From Sphaerobacter thermophilus DSM 20745 (GTDB lineage Bacteria; Chloroflexota; Chloroflexia; Thermomicrobiales; Thermomicrobiaceae): a stretch of DNA of 64,000 bases. A program made the position numbers and the translations under genes. Under the pieces are notes generated by a model. That model searched no databases. It worked only from the letters and a program-made list of their open reading frames with translations, and was not told the DNA's origin. Where the stretch lies: assembly GCF_000024985.1 (NCBI RefSeq), contig NC_013524.1, forward strand, positions 992,001 to 1,056,000, read 5' to 3'. Below, piece by piece: positions 43,201 to 52,253 of the stretch (position 1 is its first letter; every line of letters begins with the position of its first letter).

Positions 43201-43926
43201 TCACTCGCGGCTGTCGCTCGCCCCGTAGAGTTCGCGCTGCCACAGGTAATCGACGATGCGGTCGACGCCGGTCGTCAGGTGGTAGCGGAAGGTGCTGAAG
43301 GGGAGGCCGAGGGCCTCGGCGGCCGCCTCCTGGGTTGCAGCCGGGACGATGTAGGTCCGTTGGACGGCGCGGTAGAGTCGCTCACCCCTCGGCAGGGCGC
43401 GGAGACGCTGCACGGCGTGGCGCATCAGTTCCTGAAGTGCCGCGACCGGGTCGTCCCCGCCGTGCTCGGCGACCAGCCGCGAGCGCAGCAGCGGGTTGTG
43501 CTCGAGCGCCTCCGGCTGGGTGTAGGCGCGGAGCGCCTGGCGGACCGCCTGCTCGAACTCGGGCTGCGACAGCACGATGAGCGGGGGTGGGGGCGCTGCC
43601 TCGACCTGCTCCACGGTCAGGTCGCTCGCCAGCTCGCGCTCTGCCATCAGGTCCAGCCAGGCCAGCGGCGGCTCGGCGCGCCAGTCGTGGGCGAAGACCT
43701 GATAGGTACGGTCTTCGACCGTGAAGTCGGCGACGGTCGCGCGCCGGAAGTTGATGTAGCTCATGACCGGGCGCCAGTACTCGGCGTCGGCAAAAATCAC
43801 GAAGGTCCAGGCCAGGCCTGGCGTCGTCAGCCACTGGGTGGTCGTATGCATCACGACCATGTCGAATGTTCCGGACGCCAGTTGGTAGGTGTCGCGCGCC
43901 ATCGCGAAGCGGTGTAGGAGCATCAC
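43201..43926 (-). CDS. C-terminal part of STAND ATPase regulator with helix-turn-helix (split gene)
   Basis: 241 residues. A GNAT-like/substrate domain (HDWRAEPPLAWLDLMAERELA) is followed by a helical region and a C-terminal helix-turn-helix, QEAAAEALGLPFSTFRYHL. Its start overlaps the stop of the ATPase gene (TGATG). Read through in one frame, the junction would give ARPGGVMLLHRFAMARDTYQ, which looks continuous, so this is probably the end of one protein of about 700 residues. Either a frameshift, a recoded gene or a coupled pair. Confidence 0.65.
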   Translation of the reverse strand: MMLLHRFAMARDTYQLASGTFDMVVMHTTTQWLTTPGLAWTFVIFADAEYWRPVMSYINFRRATVADFTVEDRTYQVFAHDWRAEPPLAWLDLMAERELASDLTVEQVEAAPPPPLIVLSQPEFEQAVRQALRAYTQPEALEHNPLLRSRLVAEHGGDDPVAALQELMRHAVQRLRALPRGERLYRAVQRTYIVPAATQEAAAEALGLPFSTFRYHLTTGVDRIVDYLWQRELYGASDSRE

Positions 43927-45326
43927 CCGCCGGGGCGTGCCGGGCCGTAGCGCTGCGCGAAGTCCCAGGCCGCCCGGACGCCGGGATCGAGCGCCTGATC
44001 CTCCTCGGTGGTTTCCTGGAGGGCAAGACTGGCGACGAAGCCGAGCACGTCACCACCCGCGCCGCGGAAGACGGTGAAGGCGCCCGGCTGGCGCGCGAGC
44101 CAGTGCCGGGCGATCGCCGCCGCGTCCTCGCCCTCATGGCGCCGGACCATATCGAGGATGGCAGAGCTGTCGGCGGCAGTGGCCGGTTCGGCGTAGGCGG
44201 TGCCAAGCGCGGTCCACTGGACATAGGGCTGCATCAGCGGGCTGTGGCGGTGGAGGTAGAGGAGGTCGAAGAACGCGCGCTGCAGCTCGATGCCGCGCGC
44301 CTGCTGGAGCCGCCGGACGATGTACCCCCGCACCCGGCGGTGCAGTTCCCGGTAGTCGTCGGGGTTGCGCCAGCGCAGATCGGCGTCCAGCACGTCGCGC
44401 GCCAGGTCGTGTGGGTAGATCCCTTCGGGACCCTGCTCGATGAAGGAGAGCCCACGAAGCCAGGCGAAGATGTCGGACGGGTTCCCCTCGGTCAGCGCCT
44501 CGGCCAGCAGAGCCTCGGTCGTGACCCGCACGTGGGCGCAGATCTCGAGCGCCTGACGGTGGGCACGGGAGGGCGTCCCCTCGACGAAGCGCTCGAGGAG
44601 CACGCGCACGACGTCGGGGTCGTCGATGGGCCGGGTCGCGCCGGTCGTGTCGCCCTGGGCAAGCACATCCGCCACGAGCGAGAGGGCCAGCGGGTGGCCG
44701 TGGGTGAAGGCGAGCACGGCCGGGTCATGATGTTCCGGTACCGCGCGGGCGCGCAGGTAGGCGCGACTCTCGTCCGGGCGCAGGTTGCGCAGCGGCACGA
44801 CGCGGACCAGTTCGCCCCAGCCCGGGTCGGCGCGCCAGGCCGGTGCGGGCGGGTTGCGCCCGGCGATGACCACGAGGACGTGCGCTGGGAGCTGCGGTAG
44901 GAACGTGTCGCGCAGCCAGGCGTCGAGCGGCGCCATGCGCTCATAGGTGTCGAGGAACAGGACGAACCGGGAGTGCCCATCGAGCGCGCCGGGCAGGGCG
45001 GTAGGGTCCGTGATCCCGGTCGCCAGCCCCAGCGCCAGGAGGAAGCCGGACGGCGACGGTTCGATGGCTCGCCCGTCAATCCGCGCGCTGGGGATGCCGT
45101 CCTCCGCGGCCAGTCGGGCGTAGGCGTCCAGCAGCGTCGTCTTACCGACGCCGCCCGGGCCGTACAGGAAGAGAAGCGCGAAAGGCGGCTCGGGCGCCGT
45201 GAGGGCCGCGCGGAACAACTCGATCTCGGACCGGCGCCCGACGAAGCGTTGCCCACGCGCAGCCGCCAGCCGCTCGGCGATGCGCGCGGCCTGCGCAGGC
45301 AACCTCGGATCGCGCTGTCCATCCAT
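43923..45326 (-). CDS. STAND/AAA ATPase regulator, N-terminal part (split gene)
   Basis: 467 residues. Walker A is YGPGGVGKTTLL (about 55-66) and the acidic strand is RFVLFLDTYE. RNPPAPAWRADPGWGELVRVVPL is the sensor strand region typical of signal-transducing ATPases. A helical middle follows, then a segment with SAILDMVRRHEGEDAAAIARHW. The protein stops at RPGG where the next gene starts in another frame. The start is the ATG at 45326 after AGGAG. It probably acts as a transcriptional regulator with the C-terminal helix-turn-helix encoded by the next frame. Confidence 0.72.
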   Translation of the reverse strand: MDGQRDPRLPAQAARIAERLAAARGQRFVGRRSEIELFRAALTAPEPPFALLFLYGPGGVGKTTLLDAYARLAAEDGIPSARIDGRAIEPSPSGFLLALGLATGITDPTALPGALDGHSRFVLFLDTYERMAPLDAWLRDTFLPQLPAHVLVVIAGRNPPAPAWRADPGWGELVRVVPLRNLRPDESRAYLRARAVPEHHDPAVLAFTHGHPLALSLVADVLAQGDTTGATRPIDDPDVVRVLLERFVEGTPSRAHRQALEICAHVRVTTEALLAEALTEGNPSDIFAWLRGLSFIEQGPEGIYPHDLARDVLDADLRWRNPDDYRELHRRVRGYIVRRLQQARGIELQRAFFDLLYLHRHSPLMQPYVQWTALGTAYAEPATAADSSAILDMVRRHEGEDAAAIARHWLARQPGAFTVFRGAGGDVLGFVASLALQETTEEDQALDPGVRAAWDFAQRYGPARPGG

Positions 45327-45451
45327 GAGATCCGCTCCTGGTTGCCGGCCATCGTAGCAGCAATCAGGAGTGCGGTCTACTGCTGCCCTCGAGCAGACGC
45401 GGCCACGGCACCACCCCGCCCGGGTGGCGCCGGGCAACCGGCGGCTCGGCG

Positions 45452-47809
45452 CTAGCCTGCCCGGGAGAGGGCCGGCTCCCGGCGTCCGCGTGTGGGCGGC
45501 GGACCTCCGTGCTCGTGCGTGGCGGCTTCGGGACGCAGGTCCAGCCGGCGCAGGGTCTGGGCGTTCAGCGCCACGATGATCGTCGAGGCGCTCATGAGCA
45601 GGGCGCCGACGGCGGGCGGCAGGACGATGCCCCACGGCGCCAGCACCCCGGCAGCCAGCGGGATGGCGACGATGTTGTACCCGGCGGCCCAGACCAGATT
45701 CTCGACCATCTTACGGTAGCTGGCCCGGGAGAGCTCCATGACGCTCACCACGCCGCGGGGGTCGTTCGAGGCCAGGATGACGCCGGCCGACTCGATAGCG
45801 ACGTCGGTCCCGGCGCCGATCGCGATGCCCACATCGGCGCGAGCGAGCGCCGGGGCGTCGTTCACGCCGTCGCCGACCATCGCCACCCGCTCCCCGCGCT
45901 GCTGGAGCGTCGCAACCGCGTTGGCCTTGTCCTCCGGCAGGACTTCGGCGAAGACCTCATCGACGCCGAGTTCGGCCCCGACTGCCTCGGCCACCGGCCG
46001 CGCGTCGCCGGTGATCATCACCACGCGGATGCCGCGGGCGTGCAGCGCCTCGACGGCTTCGCGCGACTCGGGCCGGACCTCGTCCTCCAGTGCGAGCGCG
46101 CCGACGACCCGGCCGTCTCGGACGACGTGCAGCACCGCCGCGCCGCGCTCCTGCCAGGGCCGCACGCGCTCGGCAAGGGCATCCGGCACCTCCAAACCCC
46201 GCTCGCGCAGCAGGTTCGGGCCGCCCACGGCGACCTCGACGCCGTCGACCTGGGCCTCGACGCCGCGCCCGGCGATGGCGCGGAAGTCCTTCGCACGCGG
46301 GACGCTGACCCGCCGAGCCTCGGCGGCGGTGACGATGGCGCGGGCTAGCGGGTGCTCGCTGTCCGCCTCGACCGCGGCGGCCTCGGCCAGCAGCGCGTCG
46401 GCGTCGTCGTCGAGCGCGACGATACCGGTGACCGCGTGCTCGCCGCGGGTGAGTGTCCCGGTCTTGTCAAACAGCACCGTGGTGATCTCGCGCATGCGCT
46501 CCAGGGCCAGCCGGTCCCGGACCAGGATGCCCTGGCGTGCCGAGAGGGAGGTCGAGAGCGCGATCACCAGCGGGATCGCCAGGCCGAGCGCGTGGGGGCA
46601 CGAGATCACGAGCACGGTCACCGTGCGGACCACCCCGGAGTCGATGTCCCCGAGTACGGTCCAGATGATGAAGGTGGCGAGGCCGGCCACGACCGCGACG
46701 TAGAACAGCAGCGCAGCGGCGCGGTCGGCCAGCGCCTGTGCCCGCGAGCGCGACTGCTGCGCCTCCGTCACCAGCCGCTCGATCCCGGCCAGGGCGGTAT
46801 CGGCCCCGACCGCGTCGACGCGCACCCGCAGCGCCGAGCCCTGGGCAACGCTCCCGGCGACGACCGGGTCGCCGATCTCCTTCGGCACCGGGCGCGACTC
46901 GCCGGTCAGCATCGACTCGTCCAACTCGGCCCGGCCATCGACGATCGTGCCGTCGGCCGGGACCCGCGCTCCAGGGCGCACCAGGACGATGTCGCCGGGG
47001 CGGAGCGAATCGAGCGGCACCCGCTCGACCGTGCCGTCGACGACGCGCTCGGCCTCATCCGGTAGGAGCGCGGCCAGAGCCTGGAGCGCGCCCTGCGCCT
47101 GACCGAGTGCCCGCATCTCGAGCCAGTGGCCGAGGAGCATGACGTCGATCAGCAGCGCCAGCTCCCACCAGAACTCGAGGTTGAACCAGCCGAGCGTACT
47201 GGCGGCGCTGGCGACGAAGGCGACGACGATCGCCATGGAGATGAGGAGCATCATCCCCGGCTGGCGCGTCCGGATCTCATCCCAGCCACCCAGGATAAAG
47301 ACCGCGCCGCCGTAGAAGAAGACGACCGTGCCCAGCACTGGCGGGATCAGGTCGCTGCCGGGGAAGACCGGCATGCTGAAGCCGAGCCAGTCCTGGAGCA
47401 TCTCGCTGTAGAGCAGGATCGGGATGGTCAGGATCAGGTTGATCCAGAAGCGCCGTCGGAAGACGTCGGCGTGTCCCTCGTGCCCGGCGTGCCCGCCATG
47501 ACCGGCATGGCCGCCATGGGCCGGGTGGTCGGCGTGGCCGCTGTGCTCGGCGTGGGCCTCGTGCGCGTCGTGCCCCGCGTGTCCGGCGTGCGTCGTGTGG
47601 GCCGCGTGCTCCAGCTCCCCGGCGCGTCCCTCAACCGAGGCCATGCGCTCCGCGTGGTCATGGTCCGCGTGATCCGTATGCTCCCGGTGCTCGGGGTGGC
47701 CCGCGTGGTCCACGTGCTCGGTGTGCTCCGTGTGTCCAGACTCCGGATGGGCCGCGTGGTTACCATGGCCGCGCCGGTGGTGCTCCGGATGCTGTGGCGT
47801 CGAACTCAT
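45452..47809 (-). CDS. copB: Copper-transporting P-type ATPase with His-rich N-terminus (CopB-type)
   Basis: 785 residues. The first 114 contain 32 histidines and no cysteine, a metal-binding region in place of HMA domains. The transport motif is CPH in VISCPHALGLAIPL, marking the P1B-3 group (Cu(II)/Cu(I) or silver export). The phosphorylation site DKTGTLTRGEH, LDESMLTGES and GDGVNDAPALARADVG are intact, and about eight transmembrane helices are expected. The start is the ATG at 47809; the longer frame upstream is excluded because it crosses the promoter. A CsoR-like operator lies within the promoter. Partner of copZ at 9855. Confidence 0.87.
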   Translation of the reverse strand: MSSTPQHPEHHRRGHGNHAAHPESGHTEHTEHVDHAGHPEHREHTDHADHDHAERMASVEGRAGELEHAAHTTHAGHAGHDAHEAHAEHSGHADHPAHGGHAGHGGHAGHEGHADVFRRRFWINLILTIPILLYSEMLQDWLGFSMPVFPGSDLIPPVLGTVVFFYGGAVFILGGWDEIRTRQPGMMLLISMAIVVAFVASAASTLGWFNLEFWWELALLIDVMLLGHWLEMRALGQAQGALQALAALLPDEAERVVDGTVERVPLDSLRPGDIVLVRPGARVPADGTIVDGRAELDESMLTGESRPVPKEIGDPVVAGSVAQGSALRVRVDAVGADTALAGIERLVTEAQQSRSRAQALADRAAALLFYVAVVAGLATFIIWTVLGDIDSGVVRTVTVLVISCPHALGLAIPLVIALSTSLSARQGILVRDRLALERMREITTVLFDKTGTLTRGEHAVTGIVALDDDADALLAEAAAVEADSEHPLARAIVTAAEARRVSVPRAKDFRAIAGRGVEAQVDGVEVAVGGPNLLRERGLEVPDALAERVRPWQERGAAVLHVVRDGRVVGALALEDEVRPESREAVEALHARGIRVVMITGDARPVAEAVGAELGVDEVFAEVLPEDKANAVATLQQRGERVAMVGDGVNDAPALARADVGIAIGAGTDVAIESAGVILASNDPRGVVSVMELSRASYRKMVENLVWAAGYNIVAIPLAAGVLAPWGIVLPPAVGALLMSASTIIVALNAQTLRRLDLRPEAATHEHGGPPPTRGRREPALSRAG

Positions 47810-47899
47810 CGTGGGGAACCCTTCTTGGAGGAGAACCGTATGGATGAGCGCCCAGTTTGCCGGGCGCCTGCCGCCGAGTGGGCGGCGGGTGGTGGCGCC

Positions 47900-47928
47900 A
47901 TTATACCCCCAGGGGGTATATCGGTCAA
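47900..47928 (-). promoter_or_regulatory. copB promoter with embedded CsoR-like operator
   Basis: On the minus strand TTGACC (47923-47928), a 17-bp spacer and TATAAT (47900-47905) form a near-consensus promoter. The 19-bp perfect palindrome TATACCCCCAGGGGGTATA (47902-47920) spans the spacer and the -10. Bound repressor would block RNA polymerase, released by copper. Confidence 0.8.
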
Positions 47929-48005
47929 GGGGCGTTTGTGTCGGCGTCGTGCGCCAGGCGCCCGTCACTCTCCGGCCGCGTCCGGGCGGTGCCCGTCAGG
48001 GGACA

Positions 48006-48150
48006 TGCGAGATGCGTGATGCGTCATGCGTGATGCGTCACACGTCATGCGTCATACGTCATACGTCACCCGTGGTGCTCCCCTCTCCCCTGGTGGGAGA
48101 GGGGGCGGGGGGTGAGGGGGACGTATGACGCATCACGCATGACGTGTTTG
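48006..48150. repeat. Heptamer repeat/hairpin element, copy 4
   Basis: Eight consecutive 7-bp units of type ATGCGTG/ATGCGTC/ATACGTC occupy 48010-48070. A CCCCTCTCCC-CTGGTG-GGGAGAGGGG hairpin follows, then inverted units. It is the clearest copy of the family. Confidence 0.7.
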
Positions 48151-48157
48151 TGACTGC

Positions 48158-48955
48158 CTACGACAGACTACACGTGGCCAGTGGGGGACTGGTGGGACCG
48201 GGGCTGCCGGTGGGTCCGGGCTCCTCGGTGATGCCCATCGCCTGGTAGTCGGCGATGGGGCGCGGGGCCTGCAGGCGCAGGACGGCACGGCCGGAGTCGT
48301 CGACGGTGAAGACCCCGGCGCTGGTGCGGGCCTCTCCCTCCCGGAGCCAGACCTGATAGACCCGGCCGTCCGGGGTCGGTGGGATCTCCGTCACGACCAG
48401 CAGCGCCTCGTGGTCGTCTTCCGAGACGTAGAGCGTGCCGTAGGCGTGGGTGGCGCCTTCTGAGACGAGCGGGATCGCGCGGGCGGCTCCGGTGAGTGCC
48501 GCGGCGGCCATCTGCTGTTCCTCGCGCAGTTCGGCCAGGTCGGAGCGAACGTGCGCGAGGTCGCGGGCGATCAGAGCGAGCGCGATGCCGAGCCCGACGA
48601 TGAGCACTGCGGCGGCGGCCAGGGCGAAGCGCATCCAGCGCGGCGTATCCAGCCGGCTGACGGGTGCCGGTGTCGCAGCGGCTGGCGGGTCCTGCGGGGT
48701 CGGCGGTGAGCCGTCCGCGTCCGCGTCCAACCGGGCGAGGAGGCGGTCGCGCAGGTCGGTGGGCGGGTCGGCCACCGGTGCCAGCGTCGCGAGCGCGCCG
48801 ATGGTGGCCTCGAGCCGCGCGCGCTCCCGTTGGCAGACCGGGCAGGTAGCAAGGTGCGCGGCCACGGCCTCGCAACCCTCGTCGTCGAGGGCGCCGAGGA
48901 GATAGGCTGGCAGGTCGTCGGCCACCTCGTCGTGGCTTAGGGCACGTCGGTCCAT
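48158..48955 (-). CDS. Anti-sigma factor (RskA-like) with zinc-finger
   Basis: 265 residues. The zinc-binding anti-sigma domain is HxxxCxxC (H34, C38, C41). A Pro-rich linker, a single transmembrane helix (about 107-127, FALAAAAVLIVGLGIALALIA) and an extracytoplasmic RskA domain follow (VYQVWLREGEARTSAGVFTV). It should bind and inhibit the sigma factor encoded by the gene it overlaps by 19 bp. The two are one translationally coupled operon. Regulated proteolysis of the membrane protein would release the sigma factor. Confidence 0.87.
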   Translation of the reverse strand: MDRRALSHDEVADDLPAYLLGALDDEGCEAVAAHLATCPVCQRERARLEATIGALATLAPVADPPTDLRDRLLARLDADADGSPPTPQDPPAAATPAPVSRLDTPRWMRFALAAAAVLIVGLGIALALIARDLAHVRSDLAELREEQQMAAAALTGAARAIPLVSEGATHAYGTLYVSEDDHEALLVVTEIPPTPDGRVYQVWLREGEARTSAGVFTVDDSGRAVLRLQAPRPIADYQAMGITEEPGPTGSPGPTSPPLATCSLS

Positions 48956-49518
48956 ACCTCTGCTTCTTCCAGGATGTCGGCCAGGCGCCGTAGCGCCGTG
49001 CGCACCCGCGTCTTGATTGTACCCAGCGGCACATCCAGGTGAGCCGACATCTGGCTCTGCGTCATACCCCGGAAGTACGCGAGCTCGATCACCTCGCGCT
49101 GGGCCGGCGTTAGCTCCTCCAGCGCGGCCCGCATCCGGTCAGCGACCGTGTGCGTCCAGATCTGGTCGCCCGGCTCAGGGTCCGGGTCAACGATACGCTC
49201 CTCGAAGGGAGCGCCCCGGTCGTCGTCGTGGAACGTCTCGCGCGACCGGCGCCGGAGCAGGTCGATCGCCCGGTTGCGTGCCACCCGCAGGATCCAGGGA
49301 CCAAAGGCACCGCGCTCGCTGATGTAGGTCTCCGGCCGCTGCCAGAGGGTGAGGAAGGCGTCCTGGACCACGTCCTCAGCCGCGCGCCGGTCGTGGAGGA
49401 TATGGAGCGCGAGCGAGTAGACCGGCCGGGCGTAGCGATCGTAGAGCAGGGCGAGCGCGTCCTGGTCGCGCGCCCGGATGCGCTCGATCAACTCCTGGTC
49501 GCTCGGCGAAACCGACAC
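48937..49518 (-). CDS. ECF sigma factor (SigK-like)
   Basis: 193 residues. Region 2 (about 20-90) includes LLYDRYARPVYSLALHILHDRRAAEDVVQDAFLTLW and region 4 (about 130-185) has LTPAQREVIELAYFRGMTQSQMSAHLDVPLGTIKTRV. Context and anti-sigma type fit the ECF19/SigK-RskA group. The start is GTG 49518 after CAGGGG; the frame continues upstream but crosses a TATAAT-like -10 at 49600-49605. Target genes are not evident. Confidence 0.88.
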   Translation of the reverse strand: MSVSPSDQELIERIRARDQDALALLYDRYARPVYSLALHILHDRRAAEDVVQDAFLTLWQRPETYISERGAFGPWILRVARNRAIDLLRRRSRETFHDDDRGAPFEERIVDPDPEPGDQIWTHTVADRMRAALEELTPAQREVIELAYFRGMTQSQMSAHLDVPLGTIKTRVRTALRRLADILEEAEVWTDVP

Positions 49519-49788
49519 GGCGCACCCCTGCTCTCTGATCGACGCTCGGCCGAGGCCCTGGGGGCGCCCGGGCCGCGATCGCGCTGTGGTGACGGGCAGA
49601 TTATACGCCATACGCGTGCGCAAGCCGCCCCGTTACGGGGCATTCTGGGTACTCATTTCCCACAACGCCGCGCGTGTCCGATCCCTTCCGGGGTGGGGGA
49701 CTCCTACGGACTTGGACTCGTTTGTCGGGTCTCCGGCGGTTGCGCGTGCCCGCGCCGGGTGGTGCGAGGGTGACCGGACCGTGTTCAG

Positions 49789-50156
49789 GGCCCGGGGGTA
49801 AACCCCGGGCTGACAAGGCGAAGCCGGCTAAAGCCGGCTGTGGATGGTTTCGCGCTCACATCCCGGCATTCGGTTCCACCGCTCGGTACGTGCCCGGGAG
49901 TAAACTCCCGGGCTGACAATACAAAGCCCACTGAAGGGGCTGGGAACGCTGAGTCTGACAGGATGGCCGAACCGGATACGCCTGGATGTCGCCATCACAG
50001 CCCCTTCAGTGGGCTTACCCAATATTCAGCCCGGGGGTTTACCCCCGGGCCCAAACCACGGCACCGGGGCCCTCTGATCACCCGACCGGCTCACTGCCCT
50101 CAGCCGGCTTTAACCGGCTTTCTTTGTCAGCCCGGGGGTTTACCCCCGGGCACATG
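49789..50156. repeat. GC-rich palindrome array, locus 2
   Basis: Four palindromes (about 49790, 49890, 50025 and 50129) alternate with GCCGGCT..AGCCGGC and CCCACTGAAGGGGC units in both orientations. It fills the region between the sigma-factor promoter and the HtrA stop. Together with 49519-49788 it makes a 740-bp gene-free gap. Confidence 0.7.
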
Positions 50157-50256
50157 CCGAGCGCATAACCCGACGAATGGGTCAACCTCCATCGCCTCCG
50201 AACACCTACCACCGCCGCGCATCCTCTTCAGTCGAGCGCCGCTCCTCTGGAAGCAA

Positions 50257-51462
50257 TTACGGCATAGTCCCCAGCGTCACCTGCACCTGCGTCGGCTGGC
50301 TCCCTCGCACGACGGTCAACGTAATCGTGTCGCCCGGGCGGTGCGTGTTGATGATCTCCGCGAGCGACGACTCGGTGGTCAGCGGCTGGCCGTCGATCTC
50401 GGTGATCACGTCGCGGGGCTGCAAACCGGCCTCCTCGGCGGGGGAGCCCCCGACCACCTCGATCACCACCGCGCCGGAGGTTGCCCCCTCGATGCCGAGC
50501 TGGGCGGCGATCGCGGGCGTCAACTGGGTGTAGCGGATGCCGATGTAGGGATGGGTCACCTGACCGGTGGCGACGATCTCATCCGCGAGCGGCTTGACGG
50601 TCGAGATGGCGAGGGCGAAGCCGATGCCCTCCGCCTGGAGTCCCGACTGTGTCGTCCCTGCCACGAGGGTGTTGATGCCGATGACCTCGCCGGCCAGGTT
50701 CACCAGTGGCCCGCCGGAGTTGCCGGGGTTGATCGCCGCGTCGGTCTGGATCACGTTGAACAGGAAGGGGCCGGCCCTCCCGCCTTCACCGGGCTCCTGC
50801 ACCGTCCGGTTGAGCGCGCTGACAACCCCGACGGTGACGGTCGGCCCGCCCGGTAGCGCCAGCGCGTTGCCGATAGCCACCACCCACTCGCCGACCTGGA
50901 GCTTGTTCGAGTCGCCCAGAGGAGCGGTGGGCAGGTCCTCGCCGTCGATCTTAAGCACGGCCAGATCGGTCTGCGGGTCGGTTCCGACAACGTCCGCCGG
51001 GAAGGAGCGGCCGTCGGGCAGGGAGACGCGCAGGCTTTCCGCCCCGGCGATGACGTGGTAGTTGGTCAGGATGTAGCCGTCCTGGTCATAGATGACTCCG
51101 GAGCCGACGCCGCCAGGGACGGTGAAGGGCTGGTTGAACAGGTCGAAGCGCGTCTGCTCGCTGGTCACCTGGACCACGGCCGGCTTGACCCGCTGGCTGA
51201 CCGCGATCACGGCGCCGATGAAGTCGCCGCTCAGGGGCTGGGCCACCGCGACGTTGGGTGGCGCGGTCGGGTCGACGCTGCCGCTCTGCGTGGGTGGAGC
51301 GCTGCTGCTCGGGCTCCCGGTCGTCGCCGTCTGTGCCGCACCGGCGTCGCCGGTCCCGCCGTTGTCCCCGTTGCGGGTCACACTACAGGCTGGGGCGATG
51401 GCCAGCAGGAGCAAGAGCACCGCCATTCCCCAGTAGGTCGCCGTTCTCCGGGTCAGCATCAT
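50257..51462 (-). CDS. HtrA/DegP-type serine protease with PDZ domain
   Basis: 401 residues. An N-terminal anchor or lipobox-like segment (LLLLAIAPAC) is followed by a Gly/Ser/Thr-rich linker. The protease domain has the catalytic His in LTNYHVIAGA, Asp in DPQTDLAVLKI and Ser in NPGNSGGPLVN. A C-terminal PDZ domain follows with VVGGSPAEEAGLQPRDVITEIDG. Length and order match HtrA, an envelope quality-control protease. The ATG at 51462 follows AGGAGG by 5 nt. Confidence 0.92.
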   Translation of the reverse strand: MMLTRRTATYWGMAVLLLLLAIAPACSVTRNGDNGGTGDAGAAQTATTGSPSSSAPPTQSGSVDPTAPPNVAVAQPLSGDFIGAVIAVSQRVKPAVVQVTSEQTRFDLFNQPFTVPGGVGSGVIYDQDGYILTNYHVIAGAESLRVSLPDGRSFPADVVGTDPQTDLAVLKIDGEDLPTAPLGDSNKLQVGEWVVAIGNALALPGGPTVTVGVVSALNRTVQEPGEGGRAGPFLFNVIQTDAAINPGNSGGPLVNLAGEVIGINTLVAGTTQSGLQAEGIGFALAISTVKPLADEIVATGQVTHPYIGIRYTQLTPAIAAQLGIEGATSGAVVIEVVGGSPAEEAGLQPRDVITEIDGQPLTTESSLAEIINTHRPGDTITLTVVRGSQPTQVQVTLGTMP

Positions 51463-51733
51463 CCATTCCTCCTACTAGATTCGTTCCATCGTTGTGGCGT
51501 ATCAGGTGCCGCCGTGGCGCGCACTGGCTCGGGCACCGAGCAGGCCACGGCGCGTGCGGCGTTTGTGCCAAGGTCATCGCACAGTGCCGGCCGCGACTGT
51601 CGGCGTCGGGACATGGACGCGGCGGGCCGGTTACGTATCCTCGCGCGGTGAACAGTGTCGCAGCGCTGGTGAGTGCGTGGGGTGACGCTGTCGATCTCTT
51701 ACATTCTTCTCTCGCTTTCTTAAGGTAGTTCCC

Positions 51734-51762
51734 TTGTCTCGGGTTAGCGGCGGCGGTAGAAT
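51734..51762 (+). promoter_or_regulatory. Promoter of the histidine kinase
   Basis: TTGTCT (51734-51739), a 17-bp spacer and TAGAAT (51757-51762). The rest of the 400-bp gap 51463-51861 contains no other supported feature. Confidence 0.6.
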
Positions 51763-51861
51763 CGGTAGCCCGGCAATCTTCGTGGGATCCTTCCTTGCCG
51801 ACCGGAACAACGACTCGTGGGTCCGCGCTCCCGGCCAGGGTAAGGAAGACGGGGGGCCGAT

Positions 51862-52163
51862 GTGGATGCGCAGGGTGCGCGTGTGAACGGGGTGCGGCTG
51901 CGGGTGGAAGCCCTGGCGAACCGGGTTACTCCGCACCTCGCGGCGCTCGCACCGACCTTTGCTGCTCTCCCCTCCGATGAGCAGCGCCGGCAGGTTCTCG
52001 ATTACCTCGACGGTCTTGACTGCGGAGCGCGCGGCCCGGCTCCAGCCGCGGTGGCGTCCCTGGTGGACGCGCTCGGCGGCGTGGAGGACGTAGGGCGGGT
52101 CATCACTAGCCTGCACACCATCGGTGATGTCCTGCAGGACGAGGCACGGGATATCGCGGCGCG
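51862..52163 (+). pseudogene. N-terminal sensor part of the histidine kinase, separated by a frameshift
   Basis: About 100 helical residues (VEALANRVTPHLAALAPTFA to DEARDIAARR). The frame is lost near 52162, where one base appears to be missing. The continuation PEAIAAWTREAVAQAARYAV in the next frame leads straight into the kinase. The likely start is GTG 51862, about 100 bp after a promoter. Corrected, the kinase would be about 680 residues with an RsbRD-like helical sensor in front. Confidence 0.6.
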
Positions 52164-52253
52164 CCGGAGGCGATCGCCGCCTGGACGCGTGAGGCGGTCG
52201 CGCAGGCGGCCCGCTACGCCGTCGACTCCGTATCCGAGGGATACCGCGCCGAG

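Noticed and set aside
48006-48150. CRISPR array
   Set aside because: Units are 7 bp without spacers, and no cas genes are present in the window.
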